Shown here piece by piece: positions 45,553 through 56,511 of a stretch of DNA of 64,000 nt. Below the pieces are notes generated by a model. The model did no database searches. It saw nothing but the letters and a program-made list of their open reading frames with translations, and was not told the DNA's origin. The DNA lies in NCBI GenBank assembly GCA_016703425.1, contig JADJCA010000013.1, forward strand, positions 186,001 through 250,000, in the 5' to 3' direction. Within the stretch, counting starts at the first letter, position 1; each line of letters opens with the position of its first letter. This DNA comes from Myxococcales bacterium. GTDB lineage: Bacteria > Myxococcota_A > Polyangia > Polyangiales > Polyangiaceae. The translations under genes and the position numbers were made by a program.

Positions 45553-46368
45553 ATGAAACCGACGGCGCTCGTTACGCTCGATCGCGACCATCCCGGATTC
45601 CGCGACCCCGACTATCGAGCGCGACGCGACGAGATCGCAGCGCTGGCCCTTTCGTGGCAGCCGGGGCACCCGGTCCCGGAGGTGCGCTACACGGACGTCG
45701 AGAACGAAGTTTGGTCGACGGCTCTCCGCGAGCTTCGGCCGCTCCACCAGCGCTACGCCTGCGACGCGTTCGCGAGGGGCTGGGCGCGCCTCGCCTTCGA
45801 CGAGCATCGCGTTCCATCGTTCCGCCGCGTCAACGAGCACCTTGCGCAGACGAGCGGCTTCACCCTCGTCCCCGTCGCGGGCCTCGCGTCGCCGGCGGAG
45901 TTCATGCTTGAGCTCGCCGAGGGGCGATTCCTCGCGACCCAGTACGTACGCCACGCCTCGCGTCCGCTCTACACGCCGGAGCCGGACGTGCTGCACGAGA
46001 TCATCGGCCACGCGGCGCTCCTCGCCGACCCGGCCTTCGCCGAGCTCAATCGCCTCTTCGGCAAAGCGACGCGGCGCGCCGGAGGCGCGGATATCGAAGC
46101 GCTCATTCGCGTCTATTGGTACACGCTCGAGTTCGGCGTCGTCGGGCGGGGTGACGACTACGAGGTCATCGGAGCGGGCCTCTTGTCTTCCTTCGGCGAG
46201 CTTGGCCGCTTTCGCGAGAGCGTCCCCAAGCGCGCCTTCGACTTGGACGAGATCGCGCGCACACCGTTCGATCCGACCGACTACCAGCGCGTCCTCTTTG
46301 TGGCGAGCGACGTCGAAGCCATGAAGGCGTCGCTCAGCGCGTGGCTCGAGGCGATGGCGCGACGATAG
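45553..46368 (+). CDS. phhA: Phenylalanine 4-monooxygenase
   Basis: 271-aa pterin-dependent aromatic amino-acid hydroxylase that converts phenylalanine to tyrosine. The iron site is visible: LHEIIGH supplies His148 and His153, and YWYTLEFG supplies Glu193. Residues VPSFRRVNEHL, PVAGLASPAEFM and GRFLATQYVRH match the core fold. Length is that of the single-domain bacterial enzyme. ATG 45553 has GGG upstream. No pterin-recycling PhhB is seen nearby. The downstream gene is convergent with only 3 bp between stops. Confidence 0.93.
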   Translation: MKPTALVTLDRDHPGFRDPDYRARRDEIAALALSWQPGHPVPEVRYTDVENEVWSTALRELRPLHQRYACDAFARGWARLAFDEHRVPSFRRVNEHLAQTSGFTLVPVAGLASPAEFMLELAEGRFLATQYVRHASRPLYTPEPDVLHEIIGHAALLADPAFAELNRLFGKATRRAGGADIEALIRVYWYTLEFGVVGRGDDYEVIGAGLLSSFGELGRFRESVPKRAFDLDEIARTPFDPTDYQRVLFVASDVEAMKASLSAWLEAMARR

Positions 46369-46371
46369 TCG

Positions 46372-46818
46372 CTAGTCAATGGCCCCTGCGATGCGCGCGT
46401 GATCTTCGAGCGCGGCCACGGCCACGCCGTGCTCCTTCGAGACCTCGGCCATCCAGCCGCCAATGCGCGCGCGGACGGCGCGCTCCGCCACCCACTCGGC
46501 GAGAGCGAGCGCTCCGAGGAGCGGCGCAAAGAAGACCACGACGAGGGCCAAGGTGCCGAAGCGACCACCGAGTTGCTCCGCGAGGAACGCCTGACCGGTG
46601 GTCGCCAAGACGACGCCGAGAGCGAGGCCCGAGAGCATGCAGGTGAGCGACGCCTTCTTCCGCGTCCGCTGGATTCGTTCGTGAAGCGCCTGCGCGGCGC
46701 GGATCTCTTGATCGTCGTCGCCCGTCGTCTTGGCGCGGTAGCCGCTGGCAATGGCCTCGGAGGCGGGCGCGTTCGCCGCGTCGTCGGAGACGACAGCTTG
46801 CTCGTCGACGTCGCTCAC
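46372..46818 (-). CDS. Small membrane protein, two TM segments
   Basis: 148-aa protein with a soluble acidic N-terminus and two membrane segments (about 68-88 and 96-116: ASLTCMLSGLALGVVLATT and TLALVVVFFAPLLGALALA). A helical C-terminal cytosolic tail (WMAEVSKEHGVAVAALEDHA) follows. I do not recognise a family. GTG 46818 overlaps the stop of the upstream lipoprotein gene (GTGA), so the two are co-translated; the membrane protein might serve export or anchoring of that lipoprotein, which is only a guess. Confidence 0.65.
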   Translation of the reverse strand: MSDVDEQAVVSDDAANAPASEAIASGYRAKTTGDDDQEIRAAQALHERIQRTRKKASLTCMLSGLALGVVLATTGQAFLAEQLGGRFGTLALVVVFFAPLLGALALAEWVAERAVRARIGGWMAEVSKEHGVAVAALEDHARIAGAID

Positions 46819-48284
46819 TTCACCGGCGCCGTGGGCGCTTCCTTCTCGTCTTGCACGCAAGACGAGAGATCGAAGAAGAGAAACGCGAGCGCCTTCTCCT
46901 CCGGCGTCAGCGTCGTGCCGCACGAGGCGGGGAACGCGTCGTCGGGCAGGCCTGGCAGCGCTTGTTCGTCGCCAGCATAGAGGTGCATGTCAGCGAACGT
47001 CGCCTTGCCGCACTGTTGGTCGGTGGGCTTGCCGACGGGCGCGTTCACCGTGAGGTATTTCGTCGGCTCGGGGCGGATGGGATCGGCGATGACGCCCGGG
47101 ATGACCCACTTCTTGCCGTAGACCCAGCGCTGCGCGGAGGTCGAGAGCACGCGGCCCACGTTCTCGCGCGGCTGCGAGATGGGCATCTCGCCCTTCGTGG
47201 TCGAGGCCTGCACGTTCACCAGCCAATCGGCCAGCGCCGCGCCCTTCGGGAAGCTCGTGTCGATGGAGAAGGGCCCGGGCGGATTCTCCGGGTTTCCCGG
47301 CGCGCCGAACCAGTCAGCGACGGACCGCAGCTCCGTCGGACCGTTTTGGAACCAGGTGTAGTGGAAGTGCGACGCGAAGACGCGACCGCCGGCTGAGGCG
47401 TACGCGTACATCGCGTCGAGGGCGGCCTGCGGTTTGGTCTCGTTGTGCTCGCCGCATTCGCAGGAGAGCATCACCATGTCGTAGGACTTGAGCTGGTTGA
47501 CGTCGTTCCAGAAGAGCTGCGCGTCGGTGGTGCCGGCAGGCGCCGGTGCTGGCGCAACGGCGGCCGCGCCGAGCGGCTTGGCCTGACTGCCGCGGTAGAG
47601 GTGGAGGCGCCCCTTCGTCTTGTCGAGCGAATACTCGCTCGCATCGAGGCCGAGCTTGGGCAGGAGGCACGCGAGCTGATCACACCAGCCGGTGCTGACG
47701 GCGATCCTGGGGATGTGCCCCTCCGCCGAGTTCTTGGGAAGACGCGTGGAGTTCACGTCGGTGATGGGATTGTCGACGCACTTCTCGACGGCGATCTTGA
47801 GCTCGCGGCGCCACTTGCCAACCTGCACCACGAGCGGGATGTCTTGGCCTACGGGGACGTTCTTGAGCGTGAACTTTCCGTTGGTGTCGGTGATGGTCGC
47901 GACGACGGGCTCACCAGAGACGTTGCCGCAGCGATCGCAAGACGCACCCTCCGGCACCGGATCGAGCGGCTTGTTCGGCACGAACACGATGGCGTTGTAG
48001 AGCGGCAACGTGCCGTTCGGCGCGGTCACAGTGCCGGTCACCGTGGTGGTCACGCCGGGCCCGCACTTAACCTGAGCGCAGTGGAGACCTTCGCAGGGCT
48101 CCTTGGGCGCCGCATCGGCCTCGAAATCAACGACCGGGCCCGTGGGTGACGTGGTGGCCACACCGCCTTCGGGAACCCGAGTGGTCGCGAACTCCGAGTT
48201 GTCGGAGCCACAGCCGGCCTCCGCGATCCCGAGCAGCGTCAGGAACACGGCCGTTGCGCCAAGGACCTTGGTGGTTCGAAGCAA
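46815..48284 (-). CDS. Lipoprotein with carboxypeptidase-regulatory-like and GATase-like domains (paralogue B)
   Basis: 489-aa paralogue of the 10-11.5 kb lipoprotein. After the signal and lipobox AEAGC, it shares GTVTAPNGTLPLYNAIVFVP, CDRCGNVSGEPVVATITDT, LSCECGEHNET and ASHFHYTWFQNGP, and the terminal TLTPEEKALAFLFFDLSSC block. TTG 48284 is chosen because GGAGG sits 6 nt upstream and it gives a normal signal peptide; ATG 48347 has no ribosome site. Gene B is coupled to a small membrane-protein gene; gene A is alone. Function unknown. Confidence 0.78.
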   Translation of the reverse strand: MLRTTKVLGATAVFLTLLGIAEAGCGSDNSEFATTRVPEGGVATTSPTGPVVDFEADAAPKEPCEGLHCAQVKCGPGVTTTVTGTVTAPNGTLPLYNAIVFVPNKPLDPVPEGASCDRCGNVSGEPVVATITDTNGKFTLKNVPVGQDIPLVVQVGKWRRELKIAVEKCVDNPITDVNSTRLPKNSAEGHIPRIAVSTGWCDQLACLLPKLGLDASEYSLDKTKGRLHLYRGSQAKPLGAAAVAPAPAPAGTTDAQLFWNDVNQLKSYDMVMLSCECGEHNETKPQAALDAMYAYASAGGRVFASHFHYTWFQNGPTELRSVADWFGAPGNPENPPGPFSIDTSFPKGAALADWLVNVQASTTKGEMPISQPRENVGRVLSTSAQRWVYGKKWVIPGVIADPIRPEPTKYLTVNAPVGKPTDQQCGKATFADMHLYAGDEQALPGLPDDAFPASCGTTLTPEEKALAFLFFDLSSCVQDEKEAPTAPVK

Positions 48285-48424
48285 GCGGTTCCTCCGAGAG
48301 CGTGGGTGACTCGTTGGGTTTGCGAGGACCCGGCGAATCCGGGGCATTCTTTAGCGCGCCTCGGCCGGATGTTCCATAGCGCGTTTCACTGAGACGCAAT
48401 TCGATGGTCCGGCGTATTTCAGCG

Positions 48425-48467
48425 CAAAAAGCTCGAGGCTCCCGGACACTTGGTCGGGAGCCTCGAG
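48425..48467 (-). terminator. Rho-independent terminator after hppA
   Basis: CTCGAGGCTCCCG (48432-48444) pairs with CGGGAGCCTCGAG (48455-48467); on the minus strand the hairpin is followed by five Ts (48426-48430). It lies 43 bp beyond the hppA stop. Confidence 0.9.
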
Positions 48468-48509
48468 AGGAGCGGCCCCTGGGAGCCGCGGCTTGGTGTC
48501 AGTCGTGTG

Positions 48510-51050
<2,541 letters not shown>

Positions 51051-51226
51051 CAATGACCTCTCCGAGTGGGGGTCCGCCGCGTCCCGGGGCGCCTTATGAA
51101 GCGCGTGACCGAAAGTGTGCCCGAGATTGACGGAAGACCCGCGATCTCGAGGGGTTGGCCGTCGGTGGCTGTCCGCCGACGCTTCAGCACGCCTCGTCTT
51201 CCCTCCTACGAGGAGGAAGCGGCGGC

Positions 51227-51255
51227 GATGTAGCAGACGGCCCTTCACCTGTAAA
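51227..51255 (-). promoter_or_regulatory. Candidate sigma70 promoter for hppA
   Basis: TTTACA, a 17-bp spacer and TACATC on the minus strand. It would give a leader of about 175 nt before the hppA ATG. Confidence 0.4.
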
Positions 51256-51299
51256 GGACGGTTGGGCTGGTTCTGCTTGCCTCAGCGTCCCAAGCCCAC

Positions 51300-51340
51300 A
51301 AAAAGACCAAAGGCACGGGGCGGAGGACCCCATGCCTTTG
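51300..51340 (-). terminator. Terminator-like hairpin after four-repeat lipoprotein
   Basis: CAAAGGCA-C-GGGG pairs with CCCC-A-TGCCTTTG across a 7-nt loop (51308-51340). On the minus strand GTCTTTTTG follows. It separates the 51.6-52.6 kb gene from the hppA promoter. Confidence 0.7.
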
Positions 51341-51588
51341 TGCCTGTCGCACCGCGATAGCGTCCGCGAGCGAGGACACGGTGGAGCGTCGCTCTCGCGG
51401 GCACGACTTCTTGGGCGGCAACCCGGACCAGGGTCACCGCGCCATCTTTAGCTGCCCACCATTCCTTCCGCCGACAGCCTGAAATTCATTCTCGACATGT
51501 CACACCTGGGACTTTCGCGGGGCTCGCCCCGACCAACGGCCGAGCGGGAGCCACGCCAATTTTTTTTTGATTCGCGTGAAAGGCGGGC

Positions 51589-52608
51589 TCAGAGCGGCGC
51601 GCCGGTCACCCGAAGCTGGCTGATCGTGGTCGCCGTAAACGGCGAGCAGTCATTCCAGTCGACGCCCTTTTCGGTGATGGTGCACGTGCGGTTGTACGCG
51701 CGGCCACCGTCGACCGAGAGGAAGGTCTGGGCGAGCACCTGCTGGTCACCGTCTTGGTAGGTGTACTGACCCGCGCCGGCCGCAGAGACGAACCGAATGC
51801 CGTAGTCCTTGAGCGGAGCACGCGCACCGAAGCCGCACTTGTAGGAGGCCACGAGCGGGCTGGCGTTGGCGTTCACGCAATGGCGGTCCCAGAGCAGGGA
51901 GCCGTCGATGCTGAGCACGCTCTGAACGACCACGGACTCTCCGTCCACCGAGGTGTAGGAGTAGTGCATGTCGTCACGGAGGGAGGAGGCGCCCGGAACG
52001 TCGAGCTGATGGGTGTCGATGGCGAGCTTCTCCCAGTCGCTGCACTTTGCGTTGACCGGCTCGCGCTCGATGGGGCAGATGCGTCCCATTCGGCGGTCGC
52101 CGCGTTCGCTAAAGACGGTCTGAGCCAAATACTGCTGGTCGAAGTTGCCGGTCTTCTCGGTCCACACGTAGGTGTTCATGCCCGCGATTGGGCCAAAACC
52201 CGGTAGGCCGAGGTCGGACACGTCATGACCGAGGTCCCAAGAGCTGCACGTGCTCCAAAGCACTCCGCCTTTGGGGCCGACGCGGCAAGCTCGCGTCCAG
52301 TAGGTGTGGCCGCTCTCGTCGATGAGCCACTGAGAGAGAATCTGGTTCTTGTTCACGTCGCGGTAAACGAACGTCGAAAGGTCCCGGTACACCTCCGAGA
52401 ACTGGGCCCTCTCGTCGCCGAAGTGCGTGTCCACGATCCTCCGAACGTGGTCGACTTGCGACTGGTCGCTAAGGGTCGTCGTAGGACGACCTGCGCGCGG
52501 GTCTTCAGGCGTCGGTCCAGGGTCAACCCCCGCCGCACACCCGGTTGCGCTGAGTATTGAGATGATTCCGGCTAGGCCGGAGAATTTAGGGCAAATGGGT
52601 CCTCGCAT
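51589..52608 (-). CDS. Four-repeat Cys-pair lipoprotein
   Basis: 339-aa exported lipoprotein of unknown family. Signal and lipobox SATGC are followed by a Pro/Gly/Asp linker. Four imperfect repeats of about 65 residues follow (about 81-122, 147-190, 216-259, 282-322). Each has an aromatic strand, a VxQxxxSxxG turn, RxC and a second Cys 10-14 residues later (Cys pairs 108/121, 178/189, 244/258, 309/321). The pattern suggests a small beta-propeller-like or solenoid fold braced by disulfides. ATG 52608 has AAGGAAG just upstream. The gene is divergent from the PPTase. Confidence 0.75.
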   Translation of the reverse strand: MRGPICPKFSGLAGIISILSATGCAAGVDPGPTPEDPRAGRPTTTLSDQSQVDHVRRIVDTHFGDERAQFSEVYRDLSTFVYRDVNKNQILSQWLIDESGHTYWTRACRVGPKGGVLWSTCSSWDLGHDVSDLGLPGFGPIAGMNTYVWTEKTGNFDQQYLAQTVFSERGDRRMGRICPIEREPVNAKCSDWEKLAIDTHQLDVPGASSLRDDMHYSYTSVDGESVVVQSVLSIDGSLLWDRHCVNANASPLVASYKCGFGARAPLKDYGIRFVSAAGAGQYTYQDGDQQVLAQTFLSVDGGRAYNRTCTITEKGVDWNDCSPFTATTISQLRVTGAPL

Positions 52609-52986
52609 ACTTCCTTGATACGGGGATCGCGCAAGGACCTCAACAATTTGTTTTTGTGCCAGCGAGGTTTTGGAGGAGCACTTCGCCCCATGTCCCAGGC
52701 GCGTCTCTCTCGCCCTACAGCGGCACCTCCAGCGTAGTCAGAGCGCTCGCCAAGGGCCAAATTCAAGCCATATTTGGCCAACTTCCGCCCGCCCGCGACG
52801 ACATCATTTGCAGCGGCCCACGCGTGGCCAGGCGTCGATCGCGCGCTGGCGAACGGAGCTCGCGCCGAGCGATCGGGCTCGCGATATTGCAGTCTACATT
52901 CTTGCAGAATACATACATAGCCTCCCGCGGCGCGCGCCGGGAATGGACGCGCGAGGCGGCCCCCGAGCGATCTATGCTCCGCCGCG
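52609..52986. other. 378-bp divergent intergenic region
   Basis: It lies between the four-repeat lipoprotein and PPTase starts and is a little richer in A+T than the flanking genes. A weak plus-strand promoter candidate is TTGCAG (52887), 17 bp, TACATA (52910). No coding region is supported. Confidence 0.5.
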
Positions 52987-53727
52987 ATGTGGAGTCTCGC
53001 GGCCGACGAAGCGCGGATCTTTCTGGTGGATCCGGCCTCTCTGGAGCCCGGCGCCGCCGCCGCTCGCTATGGCGACTGGCTGGCGCCCGACGAGCTCGCG
53101 CGCTGGCGACGGTACATTCCGCCCGTCGTGCGCCATGAGTTCATGGTCACGCGAGGCCTTGGGAGGCGCGTGCTCGCAGAGCTCTTGGGCGCCGAGCCGC
53201 GGGCCCTTTCGTTCGAGCTGGGGCCCTACGGGCGACCAGAGCTGCGCGACGTGGCGGCGCCCGCAATGGCACCGGGCCGGCGGCTTCGCTTCAACTTGTC
53301 GAACACGCGAGGCCTGGTGGCCTGCGCCGTCGCGTGGGACGTCGACATTGGGGTGGACGTCGAAGCCATGGACCGAGCCACGGAGACGGTCGGCGTCGCC
53401 GACCGCTTTTTCTCCGAAGCGGAAGTCGCGGGGTTGCGCGCGCTGGCGCCCGAGAGGCAGCGCAGACGCTTCTTCGAACTTTGGACGTTGAAGGAGGCTT
53501 ACATCAAGGCGCGCGGCCTGGGCCTCGCCATTCCTCTTGGGAGCTTCTCCTTCTCGGTCGACGGCACCATGCGCCCCACGGCGACCTTCGACGAAAGCGC
53601 CGGGGACCCCGGCGGCGGCTGGTTCTTCGAGCAGGCGTTCCCTTCAGCACGACACGCCATGGCGGTCGCAGTGCGGGGTAACCCGGGCCCGCTGCGCACG
53701 ATCGTCACTTGGCTCGACGCGCCATGA
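52987..53727 (+). CDS. Sfp-type 4'-phosphopantetheinyl transferase
   Basis: 246-aa enzyme that loads phosphopantetheine from CoA onto carrier proteins of polyketide, peptide or fatty-acid synthesis. The Mg-binding blocks are DIGVDVE and FFELWTLKEAYIKARGLGL, and the CoA-contacting RFNLSNTRGL lies before them. Two-domain length fits the Sfp class rather than AcpS. Start ATG 52987. No carrier protein or synthase lies within this window, so it probably serves clusters elsewhere in the genome. Confidence 0.92.
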   Translation: MWSLAADEARIFLVDPASLEPGAAAARYGDWLAPDELARWRRYIPPVVRHEFMVTRGLGRRVLAELLGAEPRALSFELGPYGRPELRDVAAPAMAPGRRLRFNLSNTRGLVACAVAWDVDIGVDVEAMDRATETVGVADRFFSEAEVAGLRALAPERQRRRFFELWTLKEAYIKARGLGLAIPLGSFSFSVDGTMRPTATFDESAGDPGGGWFFEQAFPSARHAMAVAVRGNPGPLRTIVTWLDAP

Positions 53728-53802
53728 ACGGCGACCACCGCCCCTTCGCGCGCCCACGCGGCGGTCGCCGAGGCTTCTAGCTCGCCGGCCCGAAGATGCG
53801 CC

Positions 53803-54351
53803 TCAGGCGCCGCCGGGCGCCGCAAACGGCTTCTTCTTCCAATAGGAGAAGGCCCTCCTCGAGCGAACCTTTGCGAGCGGCTCCGCCCAACAGGTGCCCG
53901 ACGTGTACCCCGAGAGGCGGTATTCAACCGGCAGCGCTTTGCACAGGCGAAACGACTCTCGCATCACGCGCAGGCCGCTCTTGAGGCAGCGCTTCCGGTC
54001 GTCCACCAGATCTTGTCCCGTCCACTGCTCGGGCGTCTTGCCGTAGACCTGTACTTGCAGAATACACCAACTTCGCCCGTTGTCGCCGCGCAGCTTGCCC
54101 GTGTCGACCTCGCGGCGAAAATCCGATTCGAGCGAGGCCACGGCGGCGAGCAGCAAGGCCGTCTGTGCGCGGCCGGTGGGACCGTCGAAGAGCGGAGCCT
54201 GCTCCGCCTCGAGGGCCACCGACGCGAGGTCGCGAGCGATGGCGCCGTACCGCGCGAGGGCGGCGTCCGCCCCTTCCTTGTGGTGGTTCTGGGGGGGGCT
54301 CCAGGACACCATCGCTCCCAGAAGCCAAGTCGCCATTGCATCGACCGTCAT
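53803..54351 (-). CDS. Lysozyme/lytic-transglycosylase-like protein
   Basis: 182-aa protein. The central block LAAVASLESDFRREVDTG holds a Glu in the ES position used by lysozyme-like folds, followed by GDNGRSWCILQVQVYGKT, which resembles the active-site beta region. Three Cys (WCILQ, KRC, LC) and a fourth (GTCWAE) could form disulfides. There is only a short hydrophobic N-terminus, not a clear signal peptide. ATG 54351 has AAAGGAGGT 9 nt upstream. Cell-wall cleavage is an inference; the family is not certain. Confidence 0.6.
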   Translation of the reverse strand: MTVDAMATWLLGAMVSWSPPQNHHKEGADAALARYGAIARDLASVALEAEQAPLFDGPTGRAQTALLLAAVASLESDFRREVDTGKLRGDNGRSWCILQVQVYGKTPEQWTGQDLVDDRKRCLKSGLRVMRESFRLCKALPVEYRLSGYTSGTCWAEPLAKVRSRRAFSYWKKKPFAAPGGA

Positions 54352-54544
54352 TGCACGGACCTCCTTTCCGGGCCGCGCGACACCATCGAGATGGAGCGTT
54401 GCAGCCAGCGAGCCTGCCGTTTTCCGACTTCGGGCCGATCACGTAAAGAGGGTTATTTTCCCCACCGTAGGCGCGATCGTTGGTGTGCCAACGATTGTCG
54501 CCTGATCTCGGCGAGTTTCGAATTCGTGCCAACGAAATGAAAAT

Positions 54545-54560
54545 TCGTCCAGCTGGACGA
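54545..54560. promoter_or_regulatory. 16-bp perfect palindrome downstream of nikR
   Basis: TCGTCCAGCTGGACGA is fully self-complementary. On the minus strand it is followed by ATTTTC, so it may act as a weak nikR terminator or as an operator; it lies 32 bp past the nikR stop. Confidence 0.45.
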
Positions 54561-54591
54561 GTGAGCACGCGTATTAGGGCGATGAACGCCC

Positions 54592-55071
54592 CTACGGATG
54601 CGCGTGCTTGCGCGGCGAGGCGCCGGGGCGCTCGGTCCGAACGAGCTCGAGGGCGCCGTGTTTTACGCCCTTGGTGCCCAAGAGCCGGTCGGCCACCTCG
54701 TGCAGTTCGCGCGCACGGCCCATGAGCACGATGACTTCAAGGCAGTGATCGTGGTCGAGGTGAACGTGCAGCGTCGAGCGGACCGCGTCGCCGAGGTCGT
54801 GCTGCATTTGGTTGAGCTTCTCGCTGAGGTCCCGCACGTGGTGGTCGTAGACGAGCGTGAGGGTTCCAACGGCCTTCGCGTCGGAACGCTGGTGGGCACG
54901 GGTGATCTCGGCGCGGGCAAGGTCGCGCAGCAACTCGGAGCGCGTGCTCCGACGCGCGTTAACGATGGCGTCGAACTCGTCAAGCAACGAAGCCTCCATC
55001 GCGACGCCGAAGCGAACGAGCGGGTCGCGGGCTGGTTCGGTCAGTTCGGGCGGACGCTTCTTGGCTGCCAT
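54592..55071 (-). CDS. nikR: Nickel-responsive transcriptional regulator NikR
   Basis: 159-aa ribbon-helix-helix/ACT-type repressor. Residues 19-50 are the DNA-binding RHH (VRFGVAMEASLLDEFDAI). The nickel site is complete: His91 in MQHDLG, His102 and His104 in LHVHLDHDHC, and Cys110, matching His76, His87, His89 and Cys95 of E. coli NikR. The C-terminus has a short basic/His tail (RKHAHP). No nickel transporter or hydrogenase or urease genes are in the window, so its targets lie elsewhere. ATG 55071 starts the protein; the longer frame crosses the divergent promoter into obgE. Confidence 0.93.
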   Translation of the reverse strand: MAAKKRPPELTEPARDPLVRFGVAMEASLLDEFDAIVNARRSTRSELLRDLARAEITRAHQRSDAKAVGTLTLVYDHHVRDLSEKLNQMQHDLGDAVRSTLHVHLDHDHCLEVIVLMGRARELHEVADRLLGTKGVKHGALELVRTERPGASPRKHAHP

Positions 55072-55179
55072 GGTGGGCGCCAAGGTACGAAAACCGCGCG
55101 ACCTCCGCCAGCGAGGCCGGCGGCCTGGTCTCAGCCATTCGCTGGCTCCCCTTCCGCGCCCCAGACAGGCCCACGACGC

Positions 55180-55202
55180 GCATCGACCCCGTGAATCGAT
55201 GC
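55180..55202. promoter_or_regulatory. Inverted repeat between nikR and obgE
   Basis: GCATCGA (55180-55186) and TCGATGC (55196-55202) flank a 9-bp spacer, 38 bp upstream of the obgE ATG. It is a candidate operator but does not match the E. coli NikR box. A TATAAC sits at 55226-55231, very close to the start codon. Confidence 0.35.
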
Positions 55203-55240
55203 ACTGGAACGTGGGAAAATAGGCGTATAACCCACTCCCC

Positions 55241-56511
55241 ATGAAGTTCGTCGACTCAACCCTCGTGCATCTGTTCGCCGGCAAGGGAGGCAACGGTTGC
55301 GTAGCCTTTCGCCGAGAGAAATTTGTGCCCCATGGCGGGCCCTCGGGCGGCGATGGAGGCAAAGGCGGCGACATCATTTTCGTCGCTGATCCCGGCCTCT
55401 CGACGCTCCTCGACTTCACGCACCAGCGAAACCTTCGCGCCCCCGATGGCGAGCCGGGGCGCGGCAAAGACTGTTACGGACGCGGCGGCGCCGACCTCGA
55501 GATGCGCGTCCCCGTGGGGACCCAGATCGTCGACGTCGCGACGCACACCCAGATCGCGGACTTGAGCGAACTCGGCGCGCGCGCCGTGGTGGCCCGCGGC
55601 GGCCGCGGCGGCCGCGGCAACATTCACTTCGCGACGTCGTTTGACCGGGCACCGCGCCGCGCGGAGCCCGGCGAAGCGGGCGAGGAGCGTGACGTTCGCC
55701 TCGAGCTCAAGGTGATGGCGGACGTTGGCTTGCTCGGATTTCCCAACGCCGGCAAGTCGACGTTCATTCGCGCGTGTTCCGCCGCGCGTCCGAAGGTGGC
55801 CGACTATCCGTTCACAACCCTGGTGCCACACCTGGGCGTCGTTCGCGTCGATGACGAAGCATCCTTCGTGATGGCGGATATTCCAGGCCTCATTCCTGGC
55901 GCGTCGCAGGGAGCGGGGCTCGGCGTTCGCTTCTTGAACACGTCGAGCGGACTCGGGCGCTCTTGCACCTCATCACGTTGGACCCGGGCGAGGACCGAGA
56001 GCCGGTGCGCGACTACGACGTGCTCATGAAAGAGCTGAGCCGCTTCGATGCGGCGCTCGCCAAGAGGCCGATGATCGTCGCCCTCAGCCAAGCGGACCGA
56101 ACCGATGTCCGCGAGGCCTTTCCGCGTATCCGCGCGGCCCTGGCGAAGAAGCGCGTGGACGTGCGGCTTGTGTCGGCCGTCACCGGTGAAGGCGTTCGTG
56201 AGCTGCTCCTCGATCTCTTCCGCATCGTGCGTGGCGAGGTGCTGCCGTCTCCGTTCGGAGAAATCGCGCTCGAGCACGCAACTTCGGCTGCGAACTCGCC
56301 GAAGAAGAGAAAGGCCGTCGCCAAGAAGGTGGCTGCGCCGGCAAAGAAGGTCGCGAAGAAGCCTGCGCGATCCAAGACCAAGACCAAGACCAAGACCAAC
56401 GCGAACACCAAGACGAAGTCGAAGTCAGCCGTGAAGAAGTCGCCAAAGAAGGTGGCCGCCAAGGCGGCAACGAGACGGAAGAAGGCAAAGGCCCCCGCAC
56501 GCAAACGATGA
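55241..56511 (+). CDS. obgE: Obg GTPase with lysine-rich tail, frameshifted
   Basis: Ribosome-associated essential GTPase. The N-terminal Obg glycine-rich fold (FAGKGGNGCVAFRREKF, GGRGGRGN) and G1 (GFPNAGKST), the FTTLVPHLG switch and G3 (DIPGLIPGA) are normal. In frame one the protein runs off after GLGVRFLNTSS; in the next frame it continues LLHLITLDPGEDREP to 56509-56511. One base is missing near 55937-55939 (expected Lys-His-Val-Glu-Arg). Corrected length is about 423 aa. The G4 motif reads SQAD in place of NKxD. After residue 340 the protein ends in an H1-like tail with KKVAAPAKK and KTKTKTKT runs instead of the usual Obg C-terminal domain. Confidence 0.88.

Larger units (their letters stand above)
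51051..51588. other. 538-bp intergenic region
   Basis: It holds a likely hppA promoter (51227-51255, minus) and the terminator of the upstream four-repeat lipoprotein gene (51300-51340, minus). I see no supported coding region, RNA gene or repeat in the rest. Confidence 0.7.
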
